Source of the DNA: DASZUK01 sp963745595 | GTDB taxonomy: Bacteria > Actinomycetota > Acidimicrobiia > Acidimicrobiales > RAAP-2 | Length of the DNA: 64,000 nucleotides | Direction: 5' to 3' | Assembly: GCA_963745595.1 (NCBI GenBank) | Contig: CAVUYB010000011.1 | Span: 62,001-126,000 of the forward strand | Shown: positions 37,924 to 48,016 of the stretch, one piece after another | How the letters are laid out: the number at the start of each line of letters is the position of its first letter | Position numbering within the stretch: the first letter of the stretch is position 1 | Program-made: the position numbers and the translations under genes | The notes under the pieces: model-generated | Databases searched by the model: none | Told to the model about the DNA's origin: nothing | What the model saw: the letters and a program-made list of their open reading frames with translations, nothing else

Positions 37924-39321
37924 GTGGTCCAGACCGCGGTACCCCCCTCTCGCCGTGCCCGGCGCCGCCGCGCCCTGCCGCCGTGGCCGCGGGGCCCGAA
38001 GCCGAAGCGGCGGACCGAGCTCGGGCTGCTGATCTTCGCCGCGCTGATCACCGTCGCCCTCTACGTGATCGCCGAGGTCGGGACAAAGAACAAGATCCCG
38101 CCCCACATCGGGCCGATCCTCGCCGTCATCCTCGGCATCTCGCTCATCGGCCACGTCGCCAACCGGTGGCTCGTGCCGCAGGCCAACGCGGTCGTCCTTC
38201 CGCTGGCCGCCCTGCTCAACGGCATCGGCTACGTCGTGATCGTGCGCTGGAACCCGCCGGCCGCCAAGTCCCAGGCCACGTGGGCCGTCCTCGGGATCCT
38301 CCTCTACGTGGTGACCCTGCTCGTCGTCCAGCACTCGCGGGACCTCGACCGGTACCGGTACCTGCTGCTCTTCGGAGCCGGCCTGCTGCTCGTCGCCCCG
38401 TTGATCCCCGGGCTCGGCGTCTCCGCCCGGACAACGCTCGGCGCCCGGCTGTTCGTCCACCTCGGACCGATCCAGTTCCAGCCGATCGAGCTGGCCAAGA
38501 TCCTGCTCTGCGTCTTCTTCGCGTCGTACTTCGCCGAGAACAAGGAGCTGCTGTCGATCCCGACCGCCCGGATCGGCAACCGTCTGGTCCTCGACCCCCG
38601 ACCGCTGCTACCGATCCTGGTGGCCTGGGCCATGGCCATGTTGGTCATCGGGCTCGAGAACGACACCGGCTTCGCCATGCTCATCTTCACGATGTTCATC
38701 GCCCTCCTCTGGGTGACGACCGGGCGGTGGACGTACCTGGTGTTCGGCATCGTCCTGTTCGCGATCGGCACGGTCGCGGTCACCCATCTCGTCCCCCACG
38801 TCGAGACCCGGATCTCCGGGTGGCTCAACCCCGGCCTCCATACACAGCTCACGCAGGGCAAGTACGCCTTCGCCAACGGCGGCGTCGGCGGGTCCGGGCT
38901 CGGGCTCGACAAGGCGGCCGGGTCGATTCCCGAACTGACGAGCGACATGATCTTCTCGGCCATCGGTGACGAGCTCGGCCTCATCGGCGCGGCCGGGGTC
39001 GTCGTCGCCTTCGTGCTGCTCGTCGGGGCCGGCTTGCGGATCGCCCAGACCGCCCGGTCCGACTTCTCGAAGCTGGTGGCGACCGGCCTGACGGCCATCC
39101 TGGGCTTCCAGGCCTTCTTCATCATGGCCGGCGTCGTCCAGCTGCTCCCACTGACCGGCATCACCCTGCCGTTCGTCGCCTACGGCGGGTCGTCGCTGGT
39201 CGCCAACTACATCCTCATCGCCGTCCTGATGCGCGTCTCGCAGGAGGGTACGGCGAACGCGGCCGAGGAGGCGCTCGGTTTGAGCCTGCCCGGCGAGACG
39301 GCCTTCACGCCGGCTCGCTAA
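37924..39321 (+). CDS. FtsW/RodA/SpoVE-family (SEDS) peptidoglycan polymerase
   Basis: Intact, 465 residues. About ten helices after a basic N-terminus (RRARRRRALPPWPRGPKPKR). SEDS motifs: RLFVHLGPIQFQPIELAKIL (conserved PxE), LENDTGFAMLIFTMFIALLW, GLGLDKAAGSIPELTSDMIF, SAIGDELGLIGAAGVVVAF (catalytic-type Asp-Glu) and LTGITLPFVAYGGSSLVANY. It polymerises lipid II glycan with a class B PBP partner, none of which is seen here. GTG 37924 was chosen (VVQTAVPPSRR) because the upstream open frame lies across ppk1. A second SEDS gene (rodA) is at 42944-44092; this one looks more FtsW-like. Confidence 0.87.
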   Translation: MVQTAVPPSRRARRRRALPPWPRGPKPKRRTELGLLIFAALITVALYVIAEVGTKNKIPPHIGPILAVILGISLIGHVANRWLVPQANAVVLPLAALLNGIGYVVIVRWNPPAAKSQATWAVLGILLYVVTLLVVQHSRDLDRYRYLLLFGAGLLLVAPLIPGLGVSARTTLGARLFVHLGPIQFQPIELAKILLCVFFASYFAENKELLSIPTARIGNRLVLDPRPLLPILVAWAMAMLVIGLENDTGFAMLIFTMFIALLWVTTGRWTYLVFGIVLFAIGTVAVTHLVPHVETRISGWLNPGLHTQLTQGKYAFANGGVGGSGLGLDKAAGSIPELTSDMIFSAIGDELGLIGAAGVVVAFVLLVGAGLRIAQTARSDFSKLVATGLTAILGFQAFFIMAGVVQLLPLTGITLPFVAYGGSSLVANYILIAVLMRVSQEGTANAAEEALGLSLPGETAFTPAR

Positions 39322-40063
39322 TCCGTCGCGATGCCGACGACCGGCTGGTTCAGCGGCCGGCCGCCCATCGAGCCGTAGAACTGGGCGTCACCGAAGCTGA
39401 AGATGCCGCCGTCCGTCGCCACCTCCCAGTAGCCACCGCCGTCCAGCGTGCTGCCGATGCCGACGACGGGCTGGTTGAGTGGCTTCCCACCCATCGAGCC
39501 GTAGAACTGGGCGTCGCCGAAGGCGAAGAGGCCGCCGTCCGTCGCCACCTCCCAGTAGCCCCGCCGCCCGGCGTCGCCGCGATGCCGACGACCGGCTTGT
39601 TCAATGGCTTGCCGCCCATCGAGCCGTAGAACTGGGCCGAGCCGAAGGCGAAGAGGCCACCGTCGCTGGCGACCTCCCAGTAGCCCTGGCCTGTCGGCGT
39701 CGCCGCGATGCCGACGACCGGCTGGTTGAGTGGCTTGCCGCCCATCGAGCCGTAGAACTGGGCCGAGCCGAAGGCGAAGAGGCCACCGTCGCTGGCGACC
39801 TCCCAGTAGCCCTGGCCTGTCGGCGTCGCCGCGATGCCGACGACCGGCTGGTTGAGCGGCTTGCCGCCCATCGAGCCGTAGAACTGGGCCGAGCCGAACG
39901 CGAAGAGGCCGCCGTCGCTGGCGACCTCCCAGTAGCCCTGGCCTGTCGGCGTCGCCGCGATGCCGACGACCGGCTTGTTCAACGGCTTGCCGCCCATCGA
40001 GCCGTAGAACTGGGCCGAGCCGAACGCGAAGAGGCCGCCGTCGCTGGCGACCTCCCAGTAGCC
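39318..40063 (-). repeat. 126-bp tandem repeat array, six units
   Basis: The same DNA segment recurs with a 126-bp period (for example the CCGCCCATCGAGCCGTAGAA block near 39612 and 39738). Units 1-4 are almost identical, differing mainly in Lys/Gln before PVVGIA; the last two (toward 39318) have diverged (ATDGG, FGDAQ). This points to recent unit duplication in the centre of the array. Confidence 0.92.
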
Positions 40064-42490
40064 ACCCTGGTAGACGAACTGGCTACCGGCGGCCGCCGGG
40101 CTCTGGCTCCCCAACCGGGTGACCGTCACGTTCACCGCGCCTGTGCCCGGCGGCGACGTCGCCAGCAGCGAGACGTCGGACGTGGCCTCGTAGTGGGCGG
40201 CCGAGCTGGACCCGAAGTCGACCGCGCTGGTTCCGTCGAGATCGGCGCCCTGGATGAGCACCTCCGTCCCACCGCGGCTCGGTCCGGAACCCGGCGCCAG
40301 CGCGCTGACCGTCGGCGGCCCGAAGTAGGTGAACTGGTCGAGCGCGCTGGCCGGGCTGGACCCGCTCACGGTCGTCACGGTGACGTCGACCGCGCCGGCT
40401 GTCCCGGGCGGCGAGGCCGCGGTGATCTGCGTGTCCGAATCGACCGTGAACGACGTCGCAGCGGTCGAGCCGAAGTGCACGGCCGTCGCACCGGTGAACC
40501 CGGAGCCAGTGAGCGTCACCGTCGTCCCGCCGGCCGTCGGTCCGGCCGACGGCGTCACGCCGGTGACCTCGCCGAGCGCGATGTACGTGAACTCGCCGCC
40601 GCCGTCCGGCAGGCTCTGCCCGTAGGGGGTCGTCACGGTGACGTCGACCGCGCCGGCTGTCCCGGCCGGCGAGACCGCGGTGATCTGCGTGTCCGAATCG
40701 ACCGTGAACGACGTCGCGGCGGTCGAGCCGAAGCTCACCGCCGTCGCACCGGTGAACCCGGAGCCGGTGATGGTGGTGGTCGTCCCGCCGGCCGCCGGCC
40801 CCGATGTCGGCGTCACCGACGAGACCGCCGGCGCGTCGACGTACGTGAAGTGGTCGGCCGGCGTCAGTGGCGACTGCCCGTGGGTGGTCGTGACCTGGAC
40901 GTCGACCGTGCCGGCGTCGGTGGACGGCGATACCGCGGTCACCTCGGTCGGCGAGACCGCGGTGACCGACGTGGCCGGAACCCCACCGAAGGTGACCGCG
41001 ACCGGTGTTGTCAGCGCTGTCCCGGTGATCGTCACTGTCGTCCCGCCGGCGGTCGATCCGGTGTCCGGGTTGACGCCGGTGACGTTCGGCGCGGCGATCG
41101 GCGTCCCGGCCACCGTGAACGACTGCGTCACGGTGGCCGACGGCCCGCCGTTCCGGGCCACGGTCTGGCCGGTGAAGACGATGGTCGTCGACGTTCCCGC
41201 GGTGTTCGTCACGGTCAGTCGGGCGGTGTATGTCCCGGGCGCCGCGTACTGGTGCTGCGTCGTCGGCGTCGACGTCGTCACCGGCGCCGAGCCGTCGCCG
41301 AAGTTCCAGGTGTACGAGGCGATCCCGCCGACCGGCGACGACGACGCCGACCCGTCGAACGCCGTCGGCGTCGATGTCGTCCCGGCGGTGACCGAGAACG
41401 CGGCCGTCGGCGCCTGGTCCGGCGTGATGGCCAGGCCGAGCGGCCCGCCGCCGACCGTCGTCGCCGTTCCGACCTGTCCGGACGCCGTCACGATCGGGAC
41501 GACCCGACCGCCCTGCGCCTCGCTCACGTACGCGGTCGCGCCGTCGGGCGTGAACGTCACCGCGGTCGGACTGCCACCGACCGCGATGGCCGGCCCAGCC
41601 GTGCCCGATGTCGTGTCGATGGGCACGACCGTGCCCTGGACCGCGTTGGCCGCGTAGACCGTGCCACCGGCCGGGTCGACCGCGACATCGGCGACGCCGA
41701 AGCCGGCCCGGATCGCGGTGCCGGCCGACGCGGTCGCCAGGTTGATCGGCACGACCGTCCCGAACAGCGGGTTCGCCACGTACGCGGTGCGCCCGTCCGG
41801 CGAGACCGTGACGCCCTGCGGCAGGCCGCCGAGCACGATCGGCGGTCCCAAGCGGCCGGTTGTCAGGTTCAGGATCCGCACCGTGCCGACGTCCGGCTCG
41901 GTGATGACCGCCTGGCGGCCGCTCGGCGTCACCGCGATCCCCTGGGGATCCGGGCCGCCCGGGAGGGTGGCGACGTTCCGGTTCGACGACGTGTTGATGA
42001 CCGAGACGGTGCCGGAGAACAGGTTCGTGACGTACGCGGTCTGCCCGTTCGGCGACAGCGCGATCGCCGACGGGCACTCGCCGACCCGGATCGCCGAGCC
42101 GACCGCGCCGGTGGCCAGCGTGACCGGATAGACCGCGTCGGTCGACGACGTGACGAGGCAGCTGACCGCGGTCGGTGCGACGACGTACGCCGTCTTGGCG
42201 TCCGGCGTGATCGCCACCGCCACCGGCCGGCCGGGGACGCCGATGGCCGGGCCGCGCTGGCCGGACATCGTCGAGATCGGCGTCACCGAGCCGGAGAGGA
42301 TGCCGGAGAGCGGGGTGGCGACGTACGCCGTCCATCCCGCGCCGAGCAGCCCCGCGACCGGTCCGGCCGCCGAGACCGGTGCCGCCGCGCCGAGCCCGGC
42401 GAGCAGGCTCCCGGCCGTCACGACGAGCGCCGCTCCTCCCGCCAGCCAACCACGCCCTTTTCCGTCCGTCCGCTGTCGACCCACTGGCAC
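39318..42490 (-). CDS. secreted beta-propeller/PKD/IPT protein with six C-terminal 42-residue repeats (one frame break)
   Basis: About 1057 residues. Signal peptide (GWLAGGAALVVTAGSLLAGL...APVSAA); a YVTN-type beta-propeller (about 45-350) with repeated VAVTPDG/TAYVAN blades; a PKD domain (ASYTWNFGDGSAPVTT, about 365-430); four IPT/TIG domains each starting G..P..G...GGT.VTI.G; then six 42-residue units GYWEVASDGGLFAFGSAQFY with GSMGGKPLNQPVVGIA. The frame changes near 39562, inside unit 5; unit 6 ends the protein. Predicted exported, extracellular or wall-associated; adhesion or binding is inference. It converges on the SEDS gene with a 4-nt overlap. Confidence 0.85.
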
Positions 42491-42516
42491 TCCCTTTCCG
42501 GTGATCGACCCCGACG

Positions 42517-42942
42517 CTACTGCGGCATCACGTCATCGGTGCCGACCAGCAGCCGCTCGTCGGCCAGGATCGGGGCGGAGACGACCTGGCGGGCCGCCAG
42601 GACGATGCCGTCGCTCGGCCGGCACGGCACGACCTCACGCCCCTGGGCCGTCATGACGTCCATCTCCGCGCGGTACGTGCTCCCCTGGCGGCTGACGAGC
42701 CGGACCGCGACGAGGTCGGCCCGGAGCCGCTGCAGGACCGTCGTGAACAGCTCGTGGGTCAGCGGTCGGGGGGTCGAGACGCCGCGGAGGGCGTACGCCA
42801 GGGCGACGCCCTCGGGCAGCCCGACCCGGAACGACAGCTCGCGCAACGGCGGTTCGGCCTCCTGCAGCGTCACCAACGGGTACTGGTCCGGCAGCTCGAC
42901 CGTCACCGACATGACGTCCATCACCCGGAACGACACGGCCAT
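42517..42942 (-). CDS. bifunctional nuclease domain (DUF151) protein
   Basis: 141 residues with the BFN core: VTVELPDQYPLVTLQEAEPP, LSFRVGLPEGVALAYALRGV, PRPLTHELFTTVLQRLRADL, ARLVS-like and DVMTAQGREVVPCRPSDGIV, LAARQ. The family is reported as a nuclease domain in plants and is widespread, without a settled role, in bacteria. ATG 42942; an internal ATG at 42924 is possible. It directly follows rodA (1-nt gap). Confidence 0.82.
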   Translation of the reverse strand: MAVSFRVMDVMSVTVELPDQYPLVTLQEAEPPLRELSFRVGLPEGVALAYALRGVSTPRPLTHELFTTVLQRLRADLVAVRLVSRQGSTYRAEMDVMTAQGREVVPCRPSDGIVLAARQVVSAPILADERLLVGTDDVMPQ

Positions 42943-42943
42943 G

Positions 42944-44092
42944 TCAGCCGGTCCGCCGGGCGTAGACGGAGAGGGCGATGCCGACGCCCATGAAGAACGC
43001 GATCACCGCGGTCCCGCCATAGCTGATAAACGGCAGCGGGATGCCGGTGATCGGCATGATGCCCATGTTCATCCCGGCGTTCTGGAACGTACTGAACGCC
43101 AGGAACATGAAGATCCCGGTGCACATCAGTCGGCCGAAGCTGTCCCGCGACAGCTGCCCGGCCCGGAGGATCCGCCAGGCCACCACCGCCAGCACGGCCA
43201 GGACAGCGGTGGCCCCGACGAAGCCGAGCTGCTCGCCGACCGCGCTGAAGATGAAGTCGGTCCGTTGCTCCGGCACGTACCCCAGGTTCGTCTGGGCGCC
43301 GTGCAGCAGCCCCTTGCCGAACAACCCCCCGGACCCGATGGCCGACTTCGCCTGCTGCAGGTTGTAGATGTGTGTCTGCTCCAGCTTCGTCAGGTGCGTT
43401 GTGTCCTGCTTCAAGAAGATCGTGATCCGTGTGATCTGGTAGTGGTGCACCAGGCCGGCTTCGACGGCGACGATCACGACCAGCACCGCGCCGACCAGGA
43501 GCATGACCAGGATCCGGTTCGGCAACCCGGCCGCGGCCAGCATGACGAGGAGGACGATCGTCATGATGATGGCCGTGCCCAGGTCCGGCTGGACCAGCAC
43601 CAGGCCGATCGGGATGCCGGCCATGATCAGCAACCGGATGACGTCGCGCCAGGCCAACCCCTCGTTGCGTCGGGAGCAGTACGTGGCGACGGCGATGATC
43701 AGCGCCAGGACGGCGAACTCGGACGGCTGCAGTTCCAGGGGGCCCAGCCGGAACCACCGTTGGGCGCCCAATGTCGACGATCCGACGCCGGGGACCATGA
43801 CCGCGAGCAGGAGGAAGACCGAGAGGCCGTAGAGGATGTACCCGACCGATTCGAGCCGCCGATAGTCCAAGATGGCCAGGGCGACCATGCAAACGACCCC
43901 GATGACCAGGAAGATCAGCTGCCGCTTCATGTAGTACGTCGGGCTTGTGCCGGCGGCGACGAGCTCGCCGCGGGTGGCCGAGTAGACCATGACGACGCCG
44001 ATGATCGCGGCCAGTATCGCTGCCGACACCAGGACCAGGTCGACGCCGAGCACATGTCGCCGGACGGCCCGGCCGCTGGTCGTCGTGATCAC
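42944..44092 (-). CDS. rodA: rod-shape determining SEDS protein RodA
   Basis: Intact, 382 residues from GTG 44092 (VITTTSGRAVRRH). Helices include VLVSAAILAAIIGVVMVYSA, QLIFLVIGVVCMVALAILDY and GLVLVQPDLGTAIIMTIVLL. Motifs RWFRLGPLELQPSEFAVLAL (PSE), SGGLFGKGLLHGAQTNLGYV, VPEQRTDFIFSAVGEQLGFV (catalytic Asp) and ITGIPLPFISYGGTAVIAFF match RodA. Polymerises lateral-wall peptidoglycan at the membrane. The extended upstream frame to 44179 overlaps the divergent mscS gene, so GTG 44092 is preferred (32-nt gap). Confidence 0.92.
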   Translation of the reverse strand: MITTTSGRAVRRHVLGVDLVLVSAAILAAIIGVVMVYSATRGELVAAGTSPTYYMKRQLIFLVIGVVCMVALAILDYRRLESVGYILYGLSVFLLLAVMVPGVGSSTLGAQRWFRLGPLELQPSEFAVLALIIAVATYCSRRNEGLAWRDVIRLLIMAGIPIGLVLVQPDLGTAIIMTIVLLVMLAAAGLPNRILVMLLVGAVLVVIVAVEAGLVHHYQITRITIFLKQDTTHLTKLEQTHIYNLQQAKSAIGSGGLFGKGLLHGAQTNLGYVPEQRTDFIFSAVGEQLGFVGATAVLAVLAVVAWRILRAGQLSRDSFGRLMCTGIFMFLAFSTFQNAGMNMGIMPITGIPLPFISYGGTAVIAFFMGVGIALSVYARRTG

Positions 44093-44124
44093 CGGGGCCT
44101 GCACCGCGGGACAGAATATCGGCC

Positions 44125-45075
44125 GTGCCCCTCTCCACCCTGCCGGCCCTCTCCACCTTGCCGGCCGCCGCCGATACAAACGGCGACTGGCTGTACCACC
44201 TCCTCGTCAAGGCCGGCGTGACACCGTCGACCGCCCACACGGTCCACGACTTCGTGATCCGGCCGCTGGAGATCGTCCTCGTCATCGTCGTCGCCGTCCT
44301 CGTCGCCCACTTCGGCGCCCGGGCGATCCGCCGGGTGCTCGGCAAGGTCGCCCAGCAGGCCGCCGACCGCTCCAGCGGCGACCGGACCGGCGCCCGGGCG
44401 GTCACCCTCGTCGCCCTCGTCGGCAACCTCTGGCGGTTCTTCGTCGGCGTCGTCGCGTTCTTCATCATCCTCGGCATGCTCGGCGTCGACCTGACGCCCC
44501 TCCTCGCCAGCGCCACCGTGATCGGCGCGACGATCGGCTTCGGCGCCCAGTCCCTCGTCCGGGACTACCTTTCCGGCTTCCTGCTGACGATGGAGGACCA
44601 GTTCGGCATCGGCGACACGGTTACCGTCGGCTCGGTCACCGGGTCCGGCCTCATCACCGGCGTCGTCGAGGACGTCTCCCTACGGGTCACCCGGGTCCGG
44701 GCGGCCGACGGGTCCATCTGGTACGTCCCCAACGGCGACATCCGGGAGCTGTCCAACGCCTCACGAGGCTGGGCCAAGGCCATCGTCGACGTCCCCGTCG
44801 CGGCGACCGACGCGGCGACGCTCGATCGCGCCAAGGACGTCGTCGCCGATGCCGCCCGAGCCGTCGCCGCCGGCCCCCGCTTCGCCGCGTCGTGCACCGA
44901 GCCACCCGAGGTCCTCGGGATCGTCGCGGCCGACGCGGACGTCTGCACGTTGCGGGTCGCCCTGCGGACCTCGACCGACCAGCACGCGCCGCTCGAACGG
45001 GCCCTCCGAGAGGCCGTCGTCGGTCGGCTGGCCGAGGAGGGACTCTGGCCGGCCGGCACCGCCGGCGACGGCTGA
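44125..45075 (+). CDS. MscS-family mechanosensitive channel
   Basis: 316 residues. Helices PLEIVLVIVVAVLVAHFGA and LWRFFVGVVAFFIILGMLGV, then the pore-lining TM3 region LLASATVIGATIGFGAQSLV (Ala/Gly-rich packing) and RDYLSGFLLTMEDQFGIGD, beta domain TVTVGSVTGSGLITGVVEDV and SIWYVPNGDIRELSN. Releases solutes on hypo-osmotic shock. GTG 44125 starts a Leu/Pro-rich N-terminus containing a short duplicated DNA segment (CTCTCCACC.TGCCGG twice). A GC palindrome follows the stop. Confidence 0.9.
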   Translation: MPLSTLPALSTLPAAADTNGDWLYHLLVKAGVTPSTAHTVHDFVIRPLEIVLVIVVAVLVAHFGARAIRRVLGKVAQQAADRSSGDRTGARAVTLVALVGNLWRFFVGVVAFFIILGMLGVDLTPLLASATVIGATIGFGAQSLVRDYLSGFLLTMEDQFGIGDTVTVGSVTGSGLITGVVEDVSLRVTRVRAADGSIWYVPNGDIRELSNASRGWAKAIVDVPVAATDAATLDRAKDVVADAARAVAAGPRFAASCTEPPEVLGIVAADADVCTLRVALRTSTDQHAPLERALREAVVGRLAEEGLWPAGTAGDG

Positions 45076-45082
45076 CCGGCTG

Positions 45083-45100
45083 GCCGGCTGGCCAGCCGGC
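45083..45100. terminator. 18-bp perfect palindrome after mscS
   Basis: GCCGGCTGGCCAGCCGGC, 7 nt after the mscS stop, lies in a longer run of CCGGCTGG-type repeats. It is a possible factor-dependent terminator or slippage product; there is no T-run. Confidence 0.3.
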
Positions 45101-45220
45101 TGGCCCGCGGGTTCAGCCGCAACTGACACGCCGGCCCCTTTTGATCGGGCGCTACTTCTTCGTCGTCGCTTCTCTTGACGTTCCGATGCGAGTGACACAC
45201 CCTCCTGCGATGATCGAACC

Positions 45221-46417
45221 ATGCCTTCGGTCGCCGCCGCCACTCCTCCGACCGATGCGGCTCCTCCGACCGATACGGCGGTCGGAGCCGTTCGAACCCA
45301 CCTCGACGGGCTGCGGGTCGTCGTCGCCGACCTCTCCCCGGAGGCGGTGACCGGCGACGCCGCCGTCGAGCTCGTCACGCTCGGCATCGCGCTCGAACGG
45401 GTCGGCGCGTCGCTCCGAACCAGGTTTGCCCGTCGGGTGGAAACGACCGGCGCGTTCGTCGGCCACAAGCACGTCGCCGGATGGCTGGCCGAGAAGGCCG
45501 GCGAGTCGGTCGGGCAGGCCCAGGGGGCGCTGAAGACGGCGTCACAGCTGGCGGAGACCCCGCTGGTGGACCGGGCGTTCGGCGACGGTCGCCTCTCGCT
45601 CGCCCAGGCCCAGGTGGCCGCCGACGCCGCGACCGCCGATCCGGCGGCCCAGGAAACCCTCCTGGAGGTGGCGACGACCGGCTCGCTCAAGGACCTCAAG
45701 GCCGAGGCGGCCCGAGTGAAGCGCCGGGCGTTCGGCGAGGCGTCGATGCGGGAGCGAGAAGCCCGCGTCCACCGCCGGCGGTACTGCCGGATCTGGTCGC
45801 CGACCGAGGGCGGGGTGCGACTCGATGCGTGGTTGCCGACGGTGGACGGAGCGAGAGTGAAGGCCGCACTGGACGAGGAGATCGACCGGGTGTTCAAGGA
45901 GGCCTGGGCAGCCGGTGTCCGCGACCGTCCTGACGCGTACCGGGCCGACGCACTGGTCCGGGCGGTCTGTGGCGAGGGATCGCCGCCGGCCCAGGTAGCC
46001 GTGCGGGTCGACGCCGGCACCCTCCGTCGGGGCTTCGTCGAGGGCGACGAGGTCTGTGAGATCCCCGGCGTCGGGCCTATCCCCGTCGACACGGCCCGGG
46101 ATCTCCTGGGTGACGCGGCGTTTCACGTCGTCGTGACGGACGGGGTCGACGTCAAGGCGGTGACGTCGAAGAAGCGGACGATCCCCGCGGCCCTCCGGCG
46201 AGCGCTGATCGAGCGCGACCGGACGTGTGCGGTGCCGGGATGCGACGCCAGCCACCACCTCCAGATCGACCACCGCTGGGACTTCTCCAAGGGCGGCCCG
46301 ACGAGCCTGGCCAACACGTGTCGCCTGTGCGGGCCACACCACCGGATGAAAACGACGATGGGCTTCCGGTTGGTCGAGACGGACGGCGTCGTCCGGTGGG
46401 TGGGTCCTAGTGGCTGA
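45221..46417 (+). CDS. DUF222 (13E12-type) HNH endonuclease domain protein
   Basis: 398 residues. An N-terminal DUF222 domain (helical, RTHLDGLRVVVADLSPEAV... SLAQAQVAADAATADP...) and a C-terminal HNH nuclease: RDRTCAVPGCDASHHLQIDH, RWDFSKGGPTSLANT, CRLCGPHHRMKT, with paired CxxC zinc ligands and the IDH metal site. Related to the 13E12 repeat proteins of mycobacteria, numerous in actinobacterial genomes; the natural substrate is unknown. A preceding 145-nt gap follows mscS. The 3' end overlaps convergent aroE by 11 nt. Confidence 0.88.
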   Translation: MPSVAAATPPTDAAPPTDTAVGAVRTHLDGLRVVVADLSPEAVTGDAAVELVTLGIALERVGASLRTRFARRVETTGAFVGHKHVAGWLAEKAGESVGQAQGALKTASQLAETPLVDRAFGDGRLSLAQAQVAADAATADPAAQETLLEVATTGSLKDLKAEAARVKRRAFGEASMREREARVHRRRYCRIWSPTEGGVRLDAWLPTVDGARVKAALDEEIDRVFKEAWAAGVRDRPDAYRADALVRAVCGEGSPPAQVAVRVDAGTLRRGFVEGDEVCEIPGVGPIPVDTARDLLGDAAFHVVVTDGVDVKAVTSKKRTIPAALRRALIERDRTCAVPGCDASHHLQIDHRWDFSKGGPTSLANTCRLCGPHHRMKTTMGFRLVETDGVVRWVGPSG

Positions 46418-47211
46418 CGGCCGCCCACATCGCTTCGACCGGAGCCGGCTGGCCGGTCCACCGTTCGAGCTGGGCCGCGGCCTGGTGGACGAGCATGCCG
46501 AGGCCACCGACCGGCGTGGCGCCGGCGGCGGCCGCGTCGAGCAGCCACCGCGTCATCCGAGGGTGGTAGACGAGGTCGGCCGCGACCTGGCCGGCGACCG
46601 AGCTGGCCGGGGTCGACCAACGGTCGTACCGAGCTGCCGGCCATCCCGGCCGGCGTCGCCTGGACGACGAGGTCGGCTGACCGGGCGTCGTCCGGGCTGC
46701 CGACCCGGCCCCGGTCACCGGCCAGCGCGGCCGCGGTCGCCGCTCGCTCGGCCGTCCGGTTGACGACGACGACGTCGGTCGCACCGCCGTCGGCCAGGGC
46801 ACGGACGACGGCTCGAGCGGCACCGCCGGCCCCGATGACCAGGCAGCGCCGGCCGTCCGGATCGAAGCCGGCCCCGCGGCGCAGAGACGCGACGAACCCC
46901 ATCCCGTCGGTGTTGTCGCCGACCAACGAGTCGTCGTCCCAGAAGAGGCAGTTCACCGCGGCCAGTACGTCGGCCACCGGGGTCAGGCGGTCGACGAGGC
47001 CGGCGACGGCCGTCTTGTGCGGCATCGTCACGGACAGCCCGGCGATGCCGAGCGCCCGCATCCCGGCCACCGCGTCGGCGGCCGCACCGTCGGGCACCGG
47101 GAACGCGACGGATACCCAGTCGAGGCCGAGGGCGTCGAAGGCGGCGTTGTGCAGCCGCGGCGACAACGAGTGGCCGACCGGGTCACCGATGACGCCCACG
47201 ACCCGGGTCAT
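46407..47211 (-). CDS. aroE: shikimate dehydrogenase (one frame break)
   Basis: NADPH-dependent reduction of 3-dehydroshikimate in aromatic amino-acid synthesis. ATG 47211: MTRVVGVIGDPVGHSLSPRL HN (substrate Ser pair), VTMPHKTAVAGL (catalytic Lys), VNCLF, VGDNTDGMGF (Asp), nucleotide loop VIGAGGAARAVVRAL, VVNRTAERA, VQATPAGM; after a frame change near 46612, DLVYHPRMTRWL and GGLGMLVHQAAAQLERWTG. Start overlaps the mltG stop (ATGA). It supplies chorismate used by the trp and menaquinone genes elsewhere in the window. Confidence 0.93.
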
Positions 47212-48016
47212 CCGAGCCCCCGGCTGGCGGCCAACTTCTCGTTGGCTATCTGCTGTGTGTATGTCGTCGAGAACGCCTCCGTCCCGTCCTTGTCGACGAC
47301 GACGAAGTACAGCCACGTGCCGGGCGTCGGGTCGACGGCGGCCCGCAACGCGACCATCGACGGGAAGCAGATCGGCGTCGGCGTCAGGCCGGCGTGCTTG
47401 TACGTGTTGTACGGCGTCTCGAGCTGTCGGTCGTGCGGCGTGACTGTGCCACCGTCCTGGCCGAGCGAGTACAGCACCGTCGATGTCATGTCGAGCGTCA
47501 TCCCCTGGGCCAGCCGGTTGACGATCACCCGGGCGACCTTGCCCATGTTCTTGTCGTAGTACCCCTCCTTCTCGACGATCGACGCGGCGATGACCACGTC
47601 GTACTCCGACATCCTCGAGCTTCGCCGCCGACTTGGCGTTCAGCCCGGCGGCCGCGGCCTGGTGGTCGAACCGGTCGACCATCGTCGTCAGCAGCTGCTC
47701 GGCCGTCTCGTCGGCCGTCACCTGGTAGTCACCGGTCCCGAGCAGGCCCTCGAGGCTGTGGTTGCCGGACGGCTGGAACGGCGACGGCACCGTGTGCGAG
47801 ACCTTGACGAACGATGTCGCGATGTCGCCGGGCGCGGCACCGAGCTGGTTGGCCACCTCGGCGACGGTGTAGCCGGGCTTGACGTCGAGCGTGTACGGCG
47901 GCGGGCCGGTCGTCCGAGTCAGGTACCACACGAGCACACCTACCGCGGCCAGGACCACGACGACCGGTCGCGGCGACGAGAGCCCGCCGTTTCGATCGCC
48001 GGCGCCGGTGTCTCAT
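47208..48016 (-). CDS. mltG: endolytic murein transglycosylase MltG (two frame breaks)
   Basis: Membrane-anchored lytic transglycosylase (YceG family) that ends nascent glycan strands. A basic N-terminus from ATG 48016 (MRHRRRRSKRRAL) leads, after a frame change near 47965, into the helix VVVVLAAVGVLVWYLT; then YTLDVKPGYTVAEVANQLGA (LysM-like lobe), a second change near 47615, then DVVIAASIVEKEGYYDKNMG with the catalytic Glu, VARVIVNRLAQGMTLDMTST, and PYNTYKHAGLTPTPICFPSM. About 265 residues, shorter than many MltGs. ATG 48016 overlaps the ruvX stop. Confidence 0.88.

Noticed and set aside
39318..40063. CRISPR array
   Set aside because: The 126-bp period has no short repeat plus unique spacer pattern; the whole unit is conserved and codes for protein.
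39479..44221. A 1580-codon plus-strand open frame
   Set aside because: It lies antisense to the repeat protein, DUF151 and rodA genes, is extremely Arg/Asp/Gly-rich and has no domain; it is a by-product of high GC and repeats.
45221..46417. Homing endonuclease or mobile intron
   Set aside because: The HNH domain is joined to DUF222 in a full-length stand-alone gene with no intron/intein boundaries or interrupted host gene.
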